From Bemisia tabaci (taxonomy: Eukaryota; Arthropoda; Insecta; Hemiptera; Aleyrodidae): 64,000 nucleotides of DNA. Within the stretch, counting starts at the first letter, position 1. The number at the start of each line of letters is the position of its first letter. Below, one piece after another: positions 32,404 through 42,304 of this stretch. The notes under the pieces were generated by a model. The model was not told the origin of the DNA, did not search any database, and saw nothing but the letters and a program-made list of their open reading frames with translations. Position numbers and translations under genes: made by a program. The stretch spans positions 1,984,001-2,048,000 of the forward strand of contig NC_092799.1 of assembly GCF_918797505.1 (NCBI RefSeq). Reading direction: 5' to 3'.

Positions 32404-33263
32404 ATTAGACAGTTCAAAGCTAGGAAACTAAGGCTAATAGCACGTTGTGCTGCGCCCGTACTTTAAAATGCTCCACAACCCGCGATTTTAAAAAATACGG
32501 GTAAAAATTTCCAAATTAATGTACTGCAGAGGCTATTCATGAGAGTTTTGGTTGATTATTATCAGTGCGCTAAGCGCTAAACAATTTAACAAATCGTAAA
32601 TCGACCAAAATGAACCACCAAATGACCAATTGAACAAAAGGTAAATGAATTACTCGAAAATATGATGATTTGACTTACTCAACTCACGAAAAATATTATG
32701 AGATTGAGAATGGAAAATTGGTATCATTTTACTGCGACAATGACAGAGACGTGTTTCAGATGAACGTATAGAGGAAAATGAAAACTCTGTGGGCGGCAAA
32801 AGAGTCAAATCAAATATCTATCAGAGGTTCATAAACGTTCCTAATAACCGCGCCCTTTCCAAATTTTACATGACTTGATACCTCAAATAAAATGTCTCCT
32901 GGACGTTCAGAAAATTGACTAAAAGTTGTACGTCTTTCATTGAGATTAGATAAGACTGGTTGACTATTCAAAGGTACAAATTATTTTAAAAACACTTAAA
33001 AAATCACAGGAAAAAGTCATTTCATCAGAAAGATTATATAGAAAAAACACACACACACTTGATAAAGTTGGGCTGAGGTCTCATAATAGTAAGGAACTGA
33101 TAAAAGGAAAAAAGTGACACATTTTTGCGAGCAACCGAACACTGAACGGAACGTTACAGTGACCATTATAAAATCACACGATGTCTCCTTCATTTACGGT
33201 CAGAGAGAGTCACTGTATCGATCATTTGTAGTCTCTTGTTATCAATAAATTTCCTCGAGGTTC
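32404..33263. other. No gene seen
   Basis: AT-rich non-coding sequence with no recognised element. Confidence 0.3.
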
Positions 33264-33411
33264 AATTGGACTACATTTTGTGATTGGGAACTACAATTGT
33301 TGGCTTATCAGTACAAACATGTATGTGCAATTGTGCATAGCGAAGGTAAAATACGTTGTTTTTAAACTGAGCTAGAAATTGGAGCTTCTAATTGCAAAAT
33401 GTGGTCAATTA
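33264..33411. mobile_element. Family D palindromic MITE, diverged
   Basis: The left end AATTGGACTACATTTTGTGA pairs with the right end TTGCAAAATGTGGTCAATT. The central block is more eroded than in the other copies. Confidence 0.7.
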
Positions 33412-35364
33412 TTATATTATGATAGCGTATACTCTCACGAATGACGATCTCACAAATTTAGAACTAAATCTTGTAGAATTTTTGACAAATTGAGCCTAAA
33501 GTGCGACACGCCTTGTTGGGCCAACCTTGATCTGAACAATATAATTTATACAATTATTTACAAAGAATTGTAAGTGCCTAGTATTTGACAAGAACAATAT
33601 GCGAAGATAGAAAGTGATGAGAGAAATGAAAACAAACTAGTCATAAAAAATAATAACTCTTTACGCTAACTAACAACATTTTATTATGATTGACTAAGTA
33701 ACATTAGGAACTTTTAATTAACGTTAAAATGTGATTAACACTAATATTTGACAAGGAACTTAATCGTGTGCCATCCAAGTTACATCTCGTATTTGGGTTT
33801 TACATTATATGTGGCCAGTTCATAATGATGCTCATTCTAAGAGATACGAGCGGCAAGATACTCAGGCTGAGGTCAGGTCTTCATTCAGTTCGAGAAATTT
33901 CTGTCAGAATAAATCGACCTTTTACAATGCCAAAGCTGTGGCGGCCTCCTCGTTTTTCCTTTCATTTTATTCTTTTTTTCCGAGTCAGAATAAATATTGC
34001 ACATCTTCATTAGATCGTACCCGCCCAAGGTTCAGCAGTCTCAACTTTTTACCTCGATACACCGAGGCATTTTCGAAATCATTTGCGAAATTGACCATTA
34101 GGTAGGATATACATTCATTTTTAATAAGTTTACGTTAAAGTCAAAACAAGTTGACGGATTGACACCACTAAGTAGGGTAAGCACTTTCCCGGCCCTCTTG
34201 GCGAAGTGCGGAAATTTGTATCTATGATCACATTTTCTAATATTTATGGTTAAAAAAAAAACACAGATATACGAAAGAGAGTCGACATTTAAACCGATTC
34301 GATGAAACTACGAATTTAACATTTGAAACTTTTTTAGACGCTGAATAAAAATGGTGGAAATCGGTAATTGTAAAAAAGTCTCGGACTGCGATAAAAATAT
34401 GTTTATAATACAAAAAGTAAAAAGTTGATATCGAACGTTTGTATATTAACCCATACATATATGGCGGTGCGTAGGTTTTTAAGGATGTGTGCATGAGGAT
34501 CATATAAGGTATAAGGGGTGCACTTCAAGGTTTGGTTCTTATTTCAAATCTAGTAATGGGCATTCTGAGAATTCTAAGAGCACAAAATGAGTTTTGGTCA
34601 AGTTATAAATTAAGACAAGTGCAACATTATCTGCAAGTCAAAATTTTCTAAAACTTAACTGACAATGATAATTCTATGAAACTTTATTACCATGTTTACG
34701 GACTTGGCATTTTATACACACAAAAACAGCTTAGATTGCCTTACAAAATGTTAAGATATACCCAACGTTATTTGGCCTTTTCTTTTTGAATAGCGGAAAG
34801 AATATTCTATAATGAAGGCTCAGTCAATGAGGGACTTGTTTAGAAGGCTCAGATTTTAAGACTTAGAGCGCAAATCTGATTTTGGACTCGAAACTATGCC
34901 GAGTCTTGTGACTAACGAAACTAGTTATCATAACGATATGCAGATATTCTTGCACCTTGAATGGCAATGGCAAAGAGGCGGCTACAAGCAAGACGCAAAA
35001 AAAAATTACAAGCTTAGATATATAGTGAAAAGGACGAAACATTTTGGTACTTGAAGAAACCTTAAATCCAAGGTAACTTTCCGATGAGAAAACGCTCAGA
35101 ATACACATGATTTTCTGGCTTCCTCGCAAAAATTCGCAGACAATATATCCTGCTCTGTCTTGCACCATTCATTGAGAGAGTCCTCGGACAAAGATGCTTC
35201 TCAATTTCAAGAAATTGAAATGAAATCTTGCTCATTGAGTGGTACGGGTATATACCAGTATTAATTACCAGTTATTTACCAGTATACTACGAGATCAATT
35301 TTTCGTTTGACGCAAATTCCGAGTCCGGCTAGTCAAACGTGTAGTTTAAAGCGGCTACGTACGC
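33412..35364. other. No gene seen
   Basis: AT-rich sequence without recognised domains, element ends or tandem structure. Frames on both strands are short and unsupported. Confidence 0.3.
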
Positions 35365-35635
35365 AGTGGGATGATTATTGAAATTGATAGACAAAACGAT
35401 AGACAAAGAATACAACGGGAAATTGGAGCGATCCTATTGATCAAAACGGGTGGTTGTTTTAGACTAAAGGGAAAATGATTGACTGCCTGCAGGGTCCCTA
35501 GTTGGTTGACATTAGTTAGTCTATTACTTAGCTCCTTTGTCCCTTGCAACCAGACTTGCACCACATCTCTCCATTCTCTCTTCCTCTTCGTTGTCTATCG
35601 CTTAGTCTATCAATTTCAATAATGAACGTGCGCTA
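35365..35635. mobile_element. Family E MITE
   Basis: It has ATGATTATTGAAATTGATAG at the left and the complement TATCAATTTCAATAATGA-like end at the right, with the family's 'gcgatcctattgatcaaaacgggtggttgt' block inside. Confidence 0.8.
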
Positions 35636-36457
35636 AGTGGAAGTGGAGCGGTCATGGCTACCAATTGGAGCCTTTTGGCCTGTAAACCCTGAGGCGGGTA
35701 GGACCAGACATGCGGAGAGCGGGCAGTCGGGTCTTTCTCAACTTCCTGACCGAAAGTGCTGTGTACATTGAGGGGCCAAACTAAATGTGTGACATCAAAA
35801 AACAGGAAGGAACTTAAAGTGCACAGTAGAAATCGACATCCGTACTGCATGAAAAAGCATCACTCAGTATGACTTGCGCCGAAAAAAAACACTAACTCTT
35901 CAATTTGCCGCCAACAAGTTTTTTTCTTGAATTAAGAATGAAACTCCTCGATTTGAGCCACTAATCCCGTTGCTCCTATAGAAATTCAGCCCGAAACAAG
36001 ATAAAAAAAAAATCTTTGCGGCAAATTTGAGAATGGTGTGAATGAGCCAAGCTCTCTTTTTTTTCAGTGTGTGGTAACAATAAATAACAAAAGAGGAATG
36101 GGTTCCCCGTCAAGCTGACTCGCACGATTAAAACTTACGATATCTTTTAAGCCGCCTGTGTTTTACTTCTTAAATAAAGACACAGCTAGATCTAAGCTTT
36201 ATAAAAGTGTGTACATCATGTCGGCTCTGTGCAGGGATCTCTTCTGGGTTTTCCGCTCTGCGCAGTTTTTGAGTTGGGGCTCTGGACGCGCAGCGTCCGA
36301 ATCAATGACTGGTGATTGGTCGGAGTGAATCGAAGAAGGTAATTACAAAAGAAATATTAAAGATATAAAAAATGGAATGAAGTATAGTCTGAGATAGGCT
36401 ATGTACAAGGCTGTCTCTCATTACAATTCCAGAAATGAGTGATCTAAGGATTAATCT
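35636..36457. other. Region downstream of the Vein stop codon
   Basis: This should include the 3' untranslated region of the minus-strand Vein-like gene, immediately below 36458. No clear minus-strand AATAAA was found close to the stop, so the transcript end is undetermined. Nothing else coding was seen. Confidence 0.3.
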
Positions 36458-36584
36458 TCAGCAATAGTATGTTGATGATAACCCCAATTTACAAGTATAA
36501 GCCATGCTGGGTTTGTTATACATACTGCTTCTGTTGTAAACGTCCTTGCTTTCACAGCGTTGCCCGTTGAAACCCTCTGCGCAC
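36458..36584 (-). CDS. vn: Vein-like EGFR ligand, terminal exon (EGF C-half)
   Basis: This exon finishes the EGF domain. It follows a T-rich tract and TTGAAG, and its first base G completes the Gln codon left open at 41822. It then reads CAEGFNGQRC, giving the fifth and sixth cysteines with the C-x8-C spacing and the Gly-Phe-x-Gly-x-Arg-Cys signature of EGFR ligands. After the last EGF cysteine there are 31 more residues, ending SSTYYC, and then TGA (36460-36458). The tail holds two more cysteines and no hydrophobic segment, so the product lacks a membrane anchor. That is expected for Vein, which is secreted, and unlike Spitz or Keren, which are membrane precursors. The 3' splice site has AAG instead of CAG, which is less common but acceptable. 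Confidence 0.8.
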
Positions 36585-36654
36585 CTTCAACAGACAAACA
36601 AAAAAACCAAAATTAGAAGGGGAGCATAAGTCAATTGGTTTATTTTGAAATCGA

Positions 36655-36955
36655 AAATCCATGTTTAAAGTGCGAAACCACGTACCTCCATTGCGGCGTT
36701 TCCAAATGCCCGCTCATATTTTATTGTTTTGGGGAGAAACAAGCCAACACTATACCTTGAAAGTTATACAGAATATTCTGCTAGCAAACAGCATTATAGC
36801 TTGAAAGTTATACAAAATATTCTGCCAGTAAACAAGAAAAATCAGGGAGGTTTTCAAAAACTCATGTCGCCCAGTTTTCCACCGAATAAATAAAGGATGA
36901 CAGGAAGTCTGCAACGTCGCAAATGAGCTACGCGGTTTCGCATTTTGGCCATCAA
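36655..36955. mobile_element. Family A MITE, diverged
   Basis: It has GTGCGAAACCACGTACCTCC near the left end and GTCTGCAACGTCGCAAATGA near the right, in the inverted layout of the family. It contains an internal 38-bp direct duplication ('ttgaaagttatacaaaatattctgc'). Confidence 0.75.
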
Positions 36956-37176
36956 TACGTAAATTTTGAATACGCCCCCAGTCTGAAGAGCTGAATGTAG
37001 AATTAAAACGTAATAATTGCGTTACTGAACACACAGTGAAATTTCCCGGATAGAGTAAAATTCTCGCATTTCGTCATATTTAAATATACCCTTAAGGGGG
37101 CGGATATTTCCGAACGTTACCTCGGTGGTTTAGACGGCGAGATCGAATGAAAGCTCAATATATTCAACCCTAACCC

Positions 37177-37333
37177 TTTTTTTTGCAAGTAATAAGATTC
37201 TTTATTAAATATTCACAAATTGGAACTAGCAGAGACAGGTGCTAGCCCGAAGGCCCATCTAAGTACATTCTAATTTCGAGAAAAATACAATAGTAATATA
37301 ATAGTAGTGCAAAAGATAATCTTAAATACTATG
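37177..37333 (-). mobile_element. Truncated non-LTR retrotransposon, 3' end
   Basis: Read on the minus strand, the segment ends AATAAAGAATCTTATTACTTGC followed by eight A, as LINE or other reverse-transcribed ends do. The flanks CAACCCTAACCC (37165-37176) and CAACCCTAAACC (37334-37345) form a 12-bp target duplication with one mismatch. Only about 150 bp remain, so the LINE clade cannot be named. Confidence 0.7.
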
Positions 37334-37440
37334 CAACCCTAAACCTGTTTTTCGCGGATTGATATTGTTGAAAAACATGGGGAAATTTCTGCGAGCTGTA
37401 TGAAGAATTGAAAATTACTGCACAAGCTCAGTTCGAATAA

Positions 37441-37492
37441 CTTGCATTGTTCGAGGGCTCATACGACGTTCTTTCTTAGGGCGGCAGCGTGG
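37441..37492. mobile_element. Family B right-end fragment
   Basis: CTCATACGACGTTCTTTCTTAGGGCGGCAG matches the right terminus of family B over its whole length. No left end was found. Confidence 0.5.
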
Positions 37493-38097
37493 ATGGACTT
37501 ATTTTGCATAAACGGCGTAAATACGCGGGATCAGTATTGGCACTGGCACACTGACCCAGCTCTGAGCGCAGAAGTGTCGGCAGAAAAATCTCAACTGACC
37601 TTCGCACAGTTGGGCGAGCCATTGGAGGAATGGAGAATTTGCACGCAATTTTTTTATTGCTTCATCTGAAAGTGCCTAATGAGCTGAGTTCGCAACATTT
37701 TTCATAATTTTTTTCTGACATGGGAAATTGGAGAAAAATTGATTTAAAAGTGAGAAAATGTGCCGCCTTGTGGCGTCATCTGGCGGCATTTCCCATTTAA
37801 ACACATGTATTTTAGCAGAATCGGTTATTTTGTCATATCTCCTCTAATAATTGCTCAATTTATGAATGAAGGGTATCTTCGTGTTCAGTTCACTCAGAGG
37901 ATTCCACTTAAACAGGAAATTCATCAAATTTCAGACCCTTGCAAATTCTCCATTCGGGCATAAATGTTATCACTATAACCGGAAATTTTGATGTTTATTT
38001 CGTCATATTATATACTTCAAGGAGTGCATCTGAAAGACATTTTTATAAGTAAACCAGTGGAGCTAATTTATCAACCTCTAATTTCGAATTAACGAAA

Positions 38098-38219
38098 ATG
38101 CAAGCTTCACAAGTTTGCGAATCATGTGGAACCTCCCTCGGGGGCTCGTTCCCACTGTACGTCGGCGTCGCGGCGGCTCCGGGAGATTTATCCGCGGCGA
38201 GGACATTTCCCTGGTCCAC
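38098..38219. other. GC-rich segment left of the 745-bp TIR element
   Basis: The composition differs sharply from the AT-rich DNA around it. It is open on the plus strand from ATG at 38098, and also open on the minus strand in a frame that continues through the matching segment right of the TIR element. No domain is recognised. It lies in the last Vein intron. Confidence 0.35.
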
Positions 38220-38964
38220 GCACAGTGGATCGAGTCAATCAGAGAGGTCGCACATGAAATTTTTGACTAAAATTACAAATTTTGGCGTTTATTTCGCTAC
38301 CCCAAGTAGCATGGGGTTCTACTTTCTGTCCAGCACTAATTTAGAAATTGTTTATTTTCTAGACAGAAAAATAAAAACGATGGTAAATGGAAAGAAAATA
38401 AATGTATCGAATAAAAGTAAGAAAATTATTAAAAACTTCTATTTTCTGTCTATGTTCCGGGCACTAGATACAAGGAAAACAGACAATTTTGTTGTCTACA
38501 TTTGGTTTTTTTTCATCTATTTTCTGAATTTTAAATTTCTAAGAAACAGATAAAGAAAATATCCAATTTTTCTCTATTTTCTATCAGGTTTTTAAAATTT
38601 TTTCTTAAGGAAATAGCCCTATCAATTTTCTAGACGGAAAAAAGATCCATTTCGTGGACAGGAACTAGACCTATTCTCTTTGGTAAATAGTGACACTCAC
38701 TTTAAATTTTCCGTCTCCTTTTCATAATGCTACCTACTTTTCCTTCATTTTCTAAATTTTTTTCATTGATATCTTTTCATAAAAAATTGTCATTTTACTA
38801 CTTGCGATATTTTAAATTTCGAGGGTTACTTTGAAGTAGGAAAATTTCGCAAGAAAACCAATGGAACTACTTTGAGAACCTCAAAATTTCGATTAAGCGT
38901 AGATATGAGCTTTTAAACTTTCCAAATTTAGTCCGTGCTCTCCTATTGAGTCGATCCACTGTGC
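38220..38964. mobile_element. TIR element, 745 bp
   Basis: The ends GCACAGTGGATCGAGTCAAT and the complement of GCACAGTGGATCGACTCAAT match at 19 of 20 positions, then continue as 'GAGAG'. The interior is AT-rich with repeated 'ttctattttct' blocks and no transposase. It splits a GC-rich segment in two. A target duplication was not evident. Confidence 0.8.
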
Positions 38965-39400
38965 GGCGGAGTTGGCGGACAGGAGGAATGTAGGAAGAGC
39001 ATTCCTGTCGTTGCGGACAGGGATTCCTAACCACCTGTGCGGGAGCGGCTCCTGTTGTGTGATTGATCGTCGCTCATGTATATTGTCTTCAAGTGGCTAA
39101 TATTTTCAATGATTTCATTCCGCCATTTCACTTGCACGGACTGGCGCATTCCGCGACGGAATCCTCGGAATGCCCCCCCACCCCCCCCACCCCCCCTCCG
39201 AGTGTGTGTTGATGGAAGCAAAAGCCAGGAGCCGGGCAGGGGGAGCTAACAAGAGCCCGCGCACGCTCCATATCGTTATTCGCATCGACGTCACGGGCAT
39301 GAGGGCCTTTCGCCATTTCCAATGCTCCATTTTCATCCCTTTCCAGCCCCCGAAAGTATAGACTCATACGGACAACGCTGCCGTGGGGATAAATTTTCGG
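38965..39400. other. GC-rich sequence with a C run, no gene proven
   Basis: It continues the GC-rich segment interrupted at 38220-38964. A C-rich run lies at about 39174-39196. Minus-strand frames (for example 39367-39128) are open but unrecognised. It may be an exon, an island or a regulatory stretch inside the Vein intron. Confidence 0.3.
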
Positions 39401-39600
39401 AAATTTCGGATATTTTCTGGTGGATGCAGATGACCAGAAACTCCAGATAATGGGTCTTAAAACTTAAACAAAATGTCACGTGATTTCTCTTTAAAATCCT
39501 ACGTTGACAATGATTACACAACGGGAGGTTCGAAAAGTAACTCCTGAGCGAAATATTCGCAATTATTTTTGACACATGTGAAATACAAGTCCACTTTGTA

Positions 39601-39857
39601 TACTGCCGTGCTAAGGGAAAACGCCGTATGAACCTTCAGGCGTTTCCATATTTTCTTTACTAACCAACGGATTTACTGGGAAAATTTCGAACATTTTTCT
39701 CCCAATTTTTCAAACAGTTTTCTTCCAGATTTGATCTGAAAAATCGGAAAATTTTAAGGATAAATACGCCAAACTTTCTTCATAAATACATGTTTTCTTC
39801 GGGAAAATTTGGTAACTCTCGACTGTTCATACGGCGTTCTTCTTTAGCACGGCAGTA
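39601..39857. mobile_element. Family B MITE, complete (257 bp)
   Basis: TACTGCCGTGCTAAGGGAAA at the left is matched by the complement TTTAGCACGGCAGTA at the right. The flanks TTGTA and TACAA extend the symmetry and fit a TA target duplication. Confidence 0.85.
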
Positions 39858-41008
39858 TACAACGGTTCGATTCGGAGCTTGGCACTCTCGATTATTCGAC
39901 GGCTAGGCGAGCTCCTCGAAAGTTCCTTCATTTTTCTGGGTATGCAATTTGACTACTTGGAAGCTAAAATAGTTGCTCGGAGCCAAAACAAATTAACCGA
40001 ATCGTCGCTTGGCGCTTTGAATCGACGAAGTGTCGGATCGCGTATCAGTGAGTACTCTCACGGTTTCCTTATTAAGTTTTTGCACTCAGCTCAAGATGAG
40101 CTTTTCCTTTTTCCATTGGATTTTTCCGATTATCTCGACGATTAATAAAAGTGTGGACGGGAGAACATTTCAACGTTTTGACAACTCGCACCGTCAACAA
40201 AACTTCATCCGCGATGAAATATTCGAAGGAAAAACAACATACACACTCATAAAGAGAAATGACTCCGTCGAAGAAATCAAATCGGTGAAATCTCATTTCG
40301 TATTCGTAAGAAATTTCATCCGGGCTCTTTGAGGTCTCTCGGGTTTAATCTTCCGAGAGAATAAAAGTAAGACTCAACGGAGCAGAAATTTTGACGTCTG
40401 AGGAGAGCGGATCTCAGATGAGCCAGTGATAAAATGATCGTTTAGAGGTGCAACTGTTTTCGCTGTCCTGGAAACATTTGCGACTTACGAATGCGTGGAA
40501 ATAAAACAACTCCAGGAGCGGTTTCCACACATGGATGAAAATCCTGTGATTCTCCACTTTCCTCCGGGTGATTTGGGAGATTTTCAAACTGGCAACGGTG
40601 GAAAATCCGTTGAACCCTTACTCTACGACTCGGGATAAATTTAAATGCAAGCGTCGTAAAAGAAAACAAGTGCACTGTTGCCAACTTCACAAAAAAAGCT
40701 TGTTCCGATCATGGAGAATCCGCTAAAACTGCGAGATCAAAATCATGATGGACAACGGTGTGTAAGTTGATGAAGTGTTTGACGAACGGGGCGTCATTAT
40801 CATGGGTTGCGATTTTCCAGCGACGGAGGGCGATAGATGCTTGGAAAAATTGGTGGAAATTGGAGCAAGAACTATTTGCAACAAAGTTTCCCGCTGTCGC
40901 TGCGTTACGTCGCGGTTTGATTTCAACTCGGTTCACTTTTATCATCCCCGTTGTGAGATTGGAGCGGAGTTCTGAGATTGAGTATGAAACCAAATGAACG
41001 CGTTATTT
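39858..41008. other. No gene proven; balanced composition
   Basis: Unique-looking intronic sequence with overlapping open frames on both strands (39879-40145, 40442-40690, 40709-40993), none with a domain. It is less AT-rich than its neighbours. Confidence 0.3.
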
Positions 41009-41636
41009 GAAGAAGGGTGTAACCGCCAAACTTTCAGAAATTGAGTTTTTGGCGGAATGCTCTTCTTTATCAATGAACACATCTCGTTACCAAATGATAA
41101 TTCCTCAAGTGTGTTGTTTTAACATTTGAATATCTCTTCCATGATAAAAATGCGTGATTCCTAGACCACCTCTTCCACAGAAGGGTGCTCCCTCAGGGGA
41201 AAAATCACGAGCGAGGGCGCAAAATGGACATATTTCTGCCAAACGGAACTATGTGCATTGAGCCATGAACCCTGAGACCCTTAAGAATATGTGCACAGCA
41301 GGGCTCACGTCACAACGGACATAGTTCCGTTTGGCAAAAATACGTTCAACTATAATTTTAATTATTGCCATGGAACACGCATGCTATTTGCTTGTCATAA
41401 TATTGCTACAAATATCTGTACTGAGCTGTTTCGTATAGGGAGGGTGTATCCACCAGGTTCGAACATTGTACTTCTCGCTCAGTTTTTCCGATCCTACTCA
41501 TTCACACACTTACATGGCACAAATGGTATTCAGAACATGGGTTGATTTTTTCGAAAAGAAACATGAAGAATTCTCGACGACATCTACTTTTTTCATGTTT
41601 TCTCGAAACTAGGCTTTTGGCGGTTACGCCCGTCTT
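41009..41636. mobile_element. TIR element (about 628 bp) carrying a nested MITE
   Basis: The left end GAAGAAGGGTGTAACCGCCAAA-like sequence (first bases GAAGAAGGGTGTAACC) is inverted at the right end as GGCGGTTACGCCCGTCTTC. A complete family C copy sits inside at 41225-41349, so the element is the older of the two. Confidence 0.75.
41225..41349. mobile_element. Family C palindromic MITE
   Basis: TGGACATATTTCTGCCAAAC at the left and GTTTGGCAAAAATACGTTCA at the right pair almost perfectly. The centre is the family's 'gaaccctgagaccc' block. Confidence 0.85.
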
Positions 41637-41821
41637 CAGAAAAATCCGCGCAAGGATTGACGTTGACTTGACTCGCCCAGCAGAAAATTTTTTCCGTTGA
41701 AAGGAATCCCATGGAATCCTTGAATTGTACTAAAAGAGATAAATGACTCATTAATCCCGATCACTTTTTTAAACTTAAAGTATGGATCGTTTTTAAATTT
41801 TAGATGGACAGATGTACTTAC

Positions 41822-41927
41822 TGACAGACTGGCTCGCCAACGGTTTCATAGTATGTACAAGTACCACCGTTCAGACAGTAGGAGTCGATTGGACAAGGAC
41901 CTCCAAGCAACGGCCATAGTGAGGTTG
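41822..41927 (-). CDS. vn: Vein-like EGFR ligand, EGF N-half exon
   Basis: This exon follows TTTTCTTATTTCAG and starts in phase 1, with CA completing the Ala codon opened at 46979. It encodes a short linker (TSLWPLLGG) and then PCPIDSYCLNGGTCTYYETV and GEPVC, the first four cysteines of an EGF domain. Their spacing is C-x5-C-x5-C-x10-C; the x10 gap between cysteines three and four is the mark of EGF-receptor ligands. The exon ends CA|GTAAGTAC and joins the terminal exon, so the EGF domain is split between cysteine four and cysteine five, as in many EGFR ligand genes. The domain would bind and activate the insect EGF receptor outside the cell. Confidence 0.85.
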
Positions 41928-42132
41928 CTGAAATAAGAAAAAAGGCACAAATAGAGACATCGAATGGGATTCCGTATCTTTGGGTGAGAGAATCGCTGAA
42001 TCGGTCCGCGCTAACTTAACGTAAAGAAGGTTTCCTTCAAAACACCGGATATGCAACCAAGAGTACACCCCTGCTGAATTGTTTACACACCTGCTCCTTG
42101 AAGGCATTTTATCGTGCGCCGAAGATTGATTG

Positions 42133-42296
42133 CAGTGGCGTAGCGTGCTTTGCGATCTATCGATATTTCCCCATTTGAAGCTGTCGTAAATAATCGATTA
42201 TTTAGAGGTTGGCTGCAAACGCCCTGTTTATCGATACTTTTCTATAGGTTTAAATGACCGATTAATCGATATATCGCTAAACACACCACGCCACTG
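42133..42296. mobile_element. Family H hAT-like MITE with perfect 8-bp TSD
   Basis: The element starts CAGTGGCGTAGCGTGC and ends ACACCACGCCACTG. Immediately outside lie ATTGATTG (42125-42132) and ATTGATTG (42297-42304), an exact 8-bp duplication. CAGTG ends plus an 8-bp duplication identify a non-autonomous hAT element. Confidence 0.9.
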
Positions 42297-42304
42297 ATTG
42301 ATTG

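Larger units (their letters stand above)
36585..41821 (-). other. Last intron of the Vein-like gene
   Basis: The intron runs from the donor GTAAGTAC below 41822 to the acceptor before 36584, about 5.2 kb. It holds a family A copy, a LINE end, a 745-bp TIR element, a family B copy, and a TIR element with a nested family C. GC-rich open stretches at 38.1-39.4 kb also lie within it. Confidence 0.7.

Noticed and set aside
38098..38553. 151-codon plus-strand frame as a gene
   Set aside because: The frame runs from GC-rich host DNA into the AT-rich TIR element, so most of it is transposon sequence.
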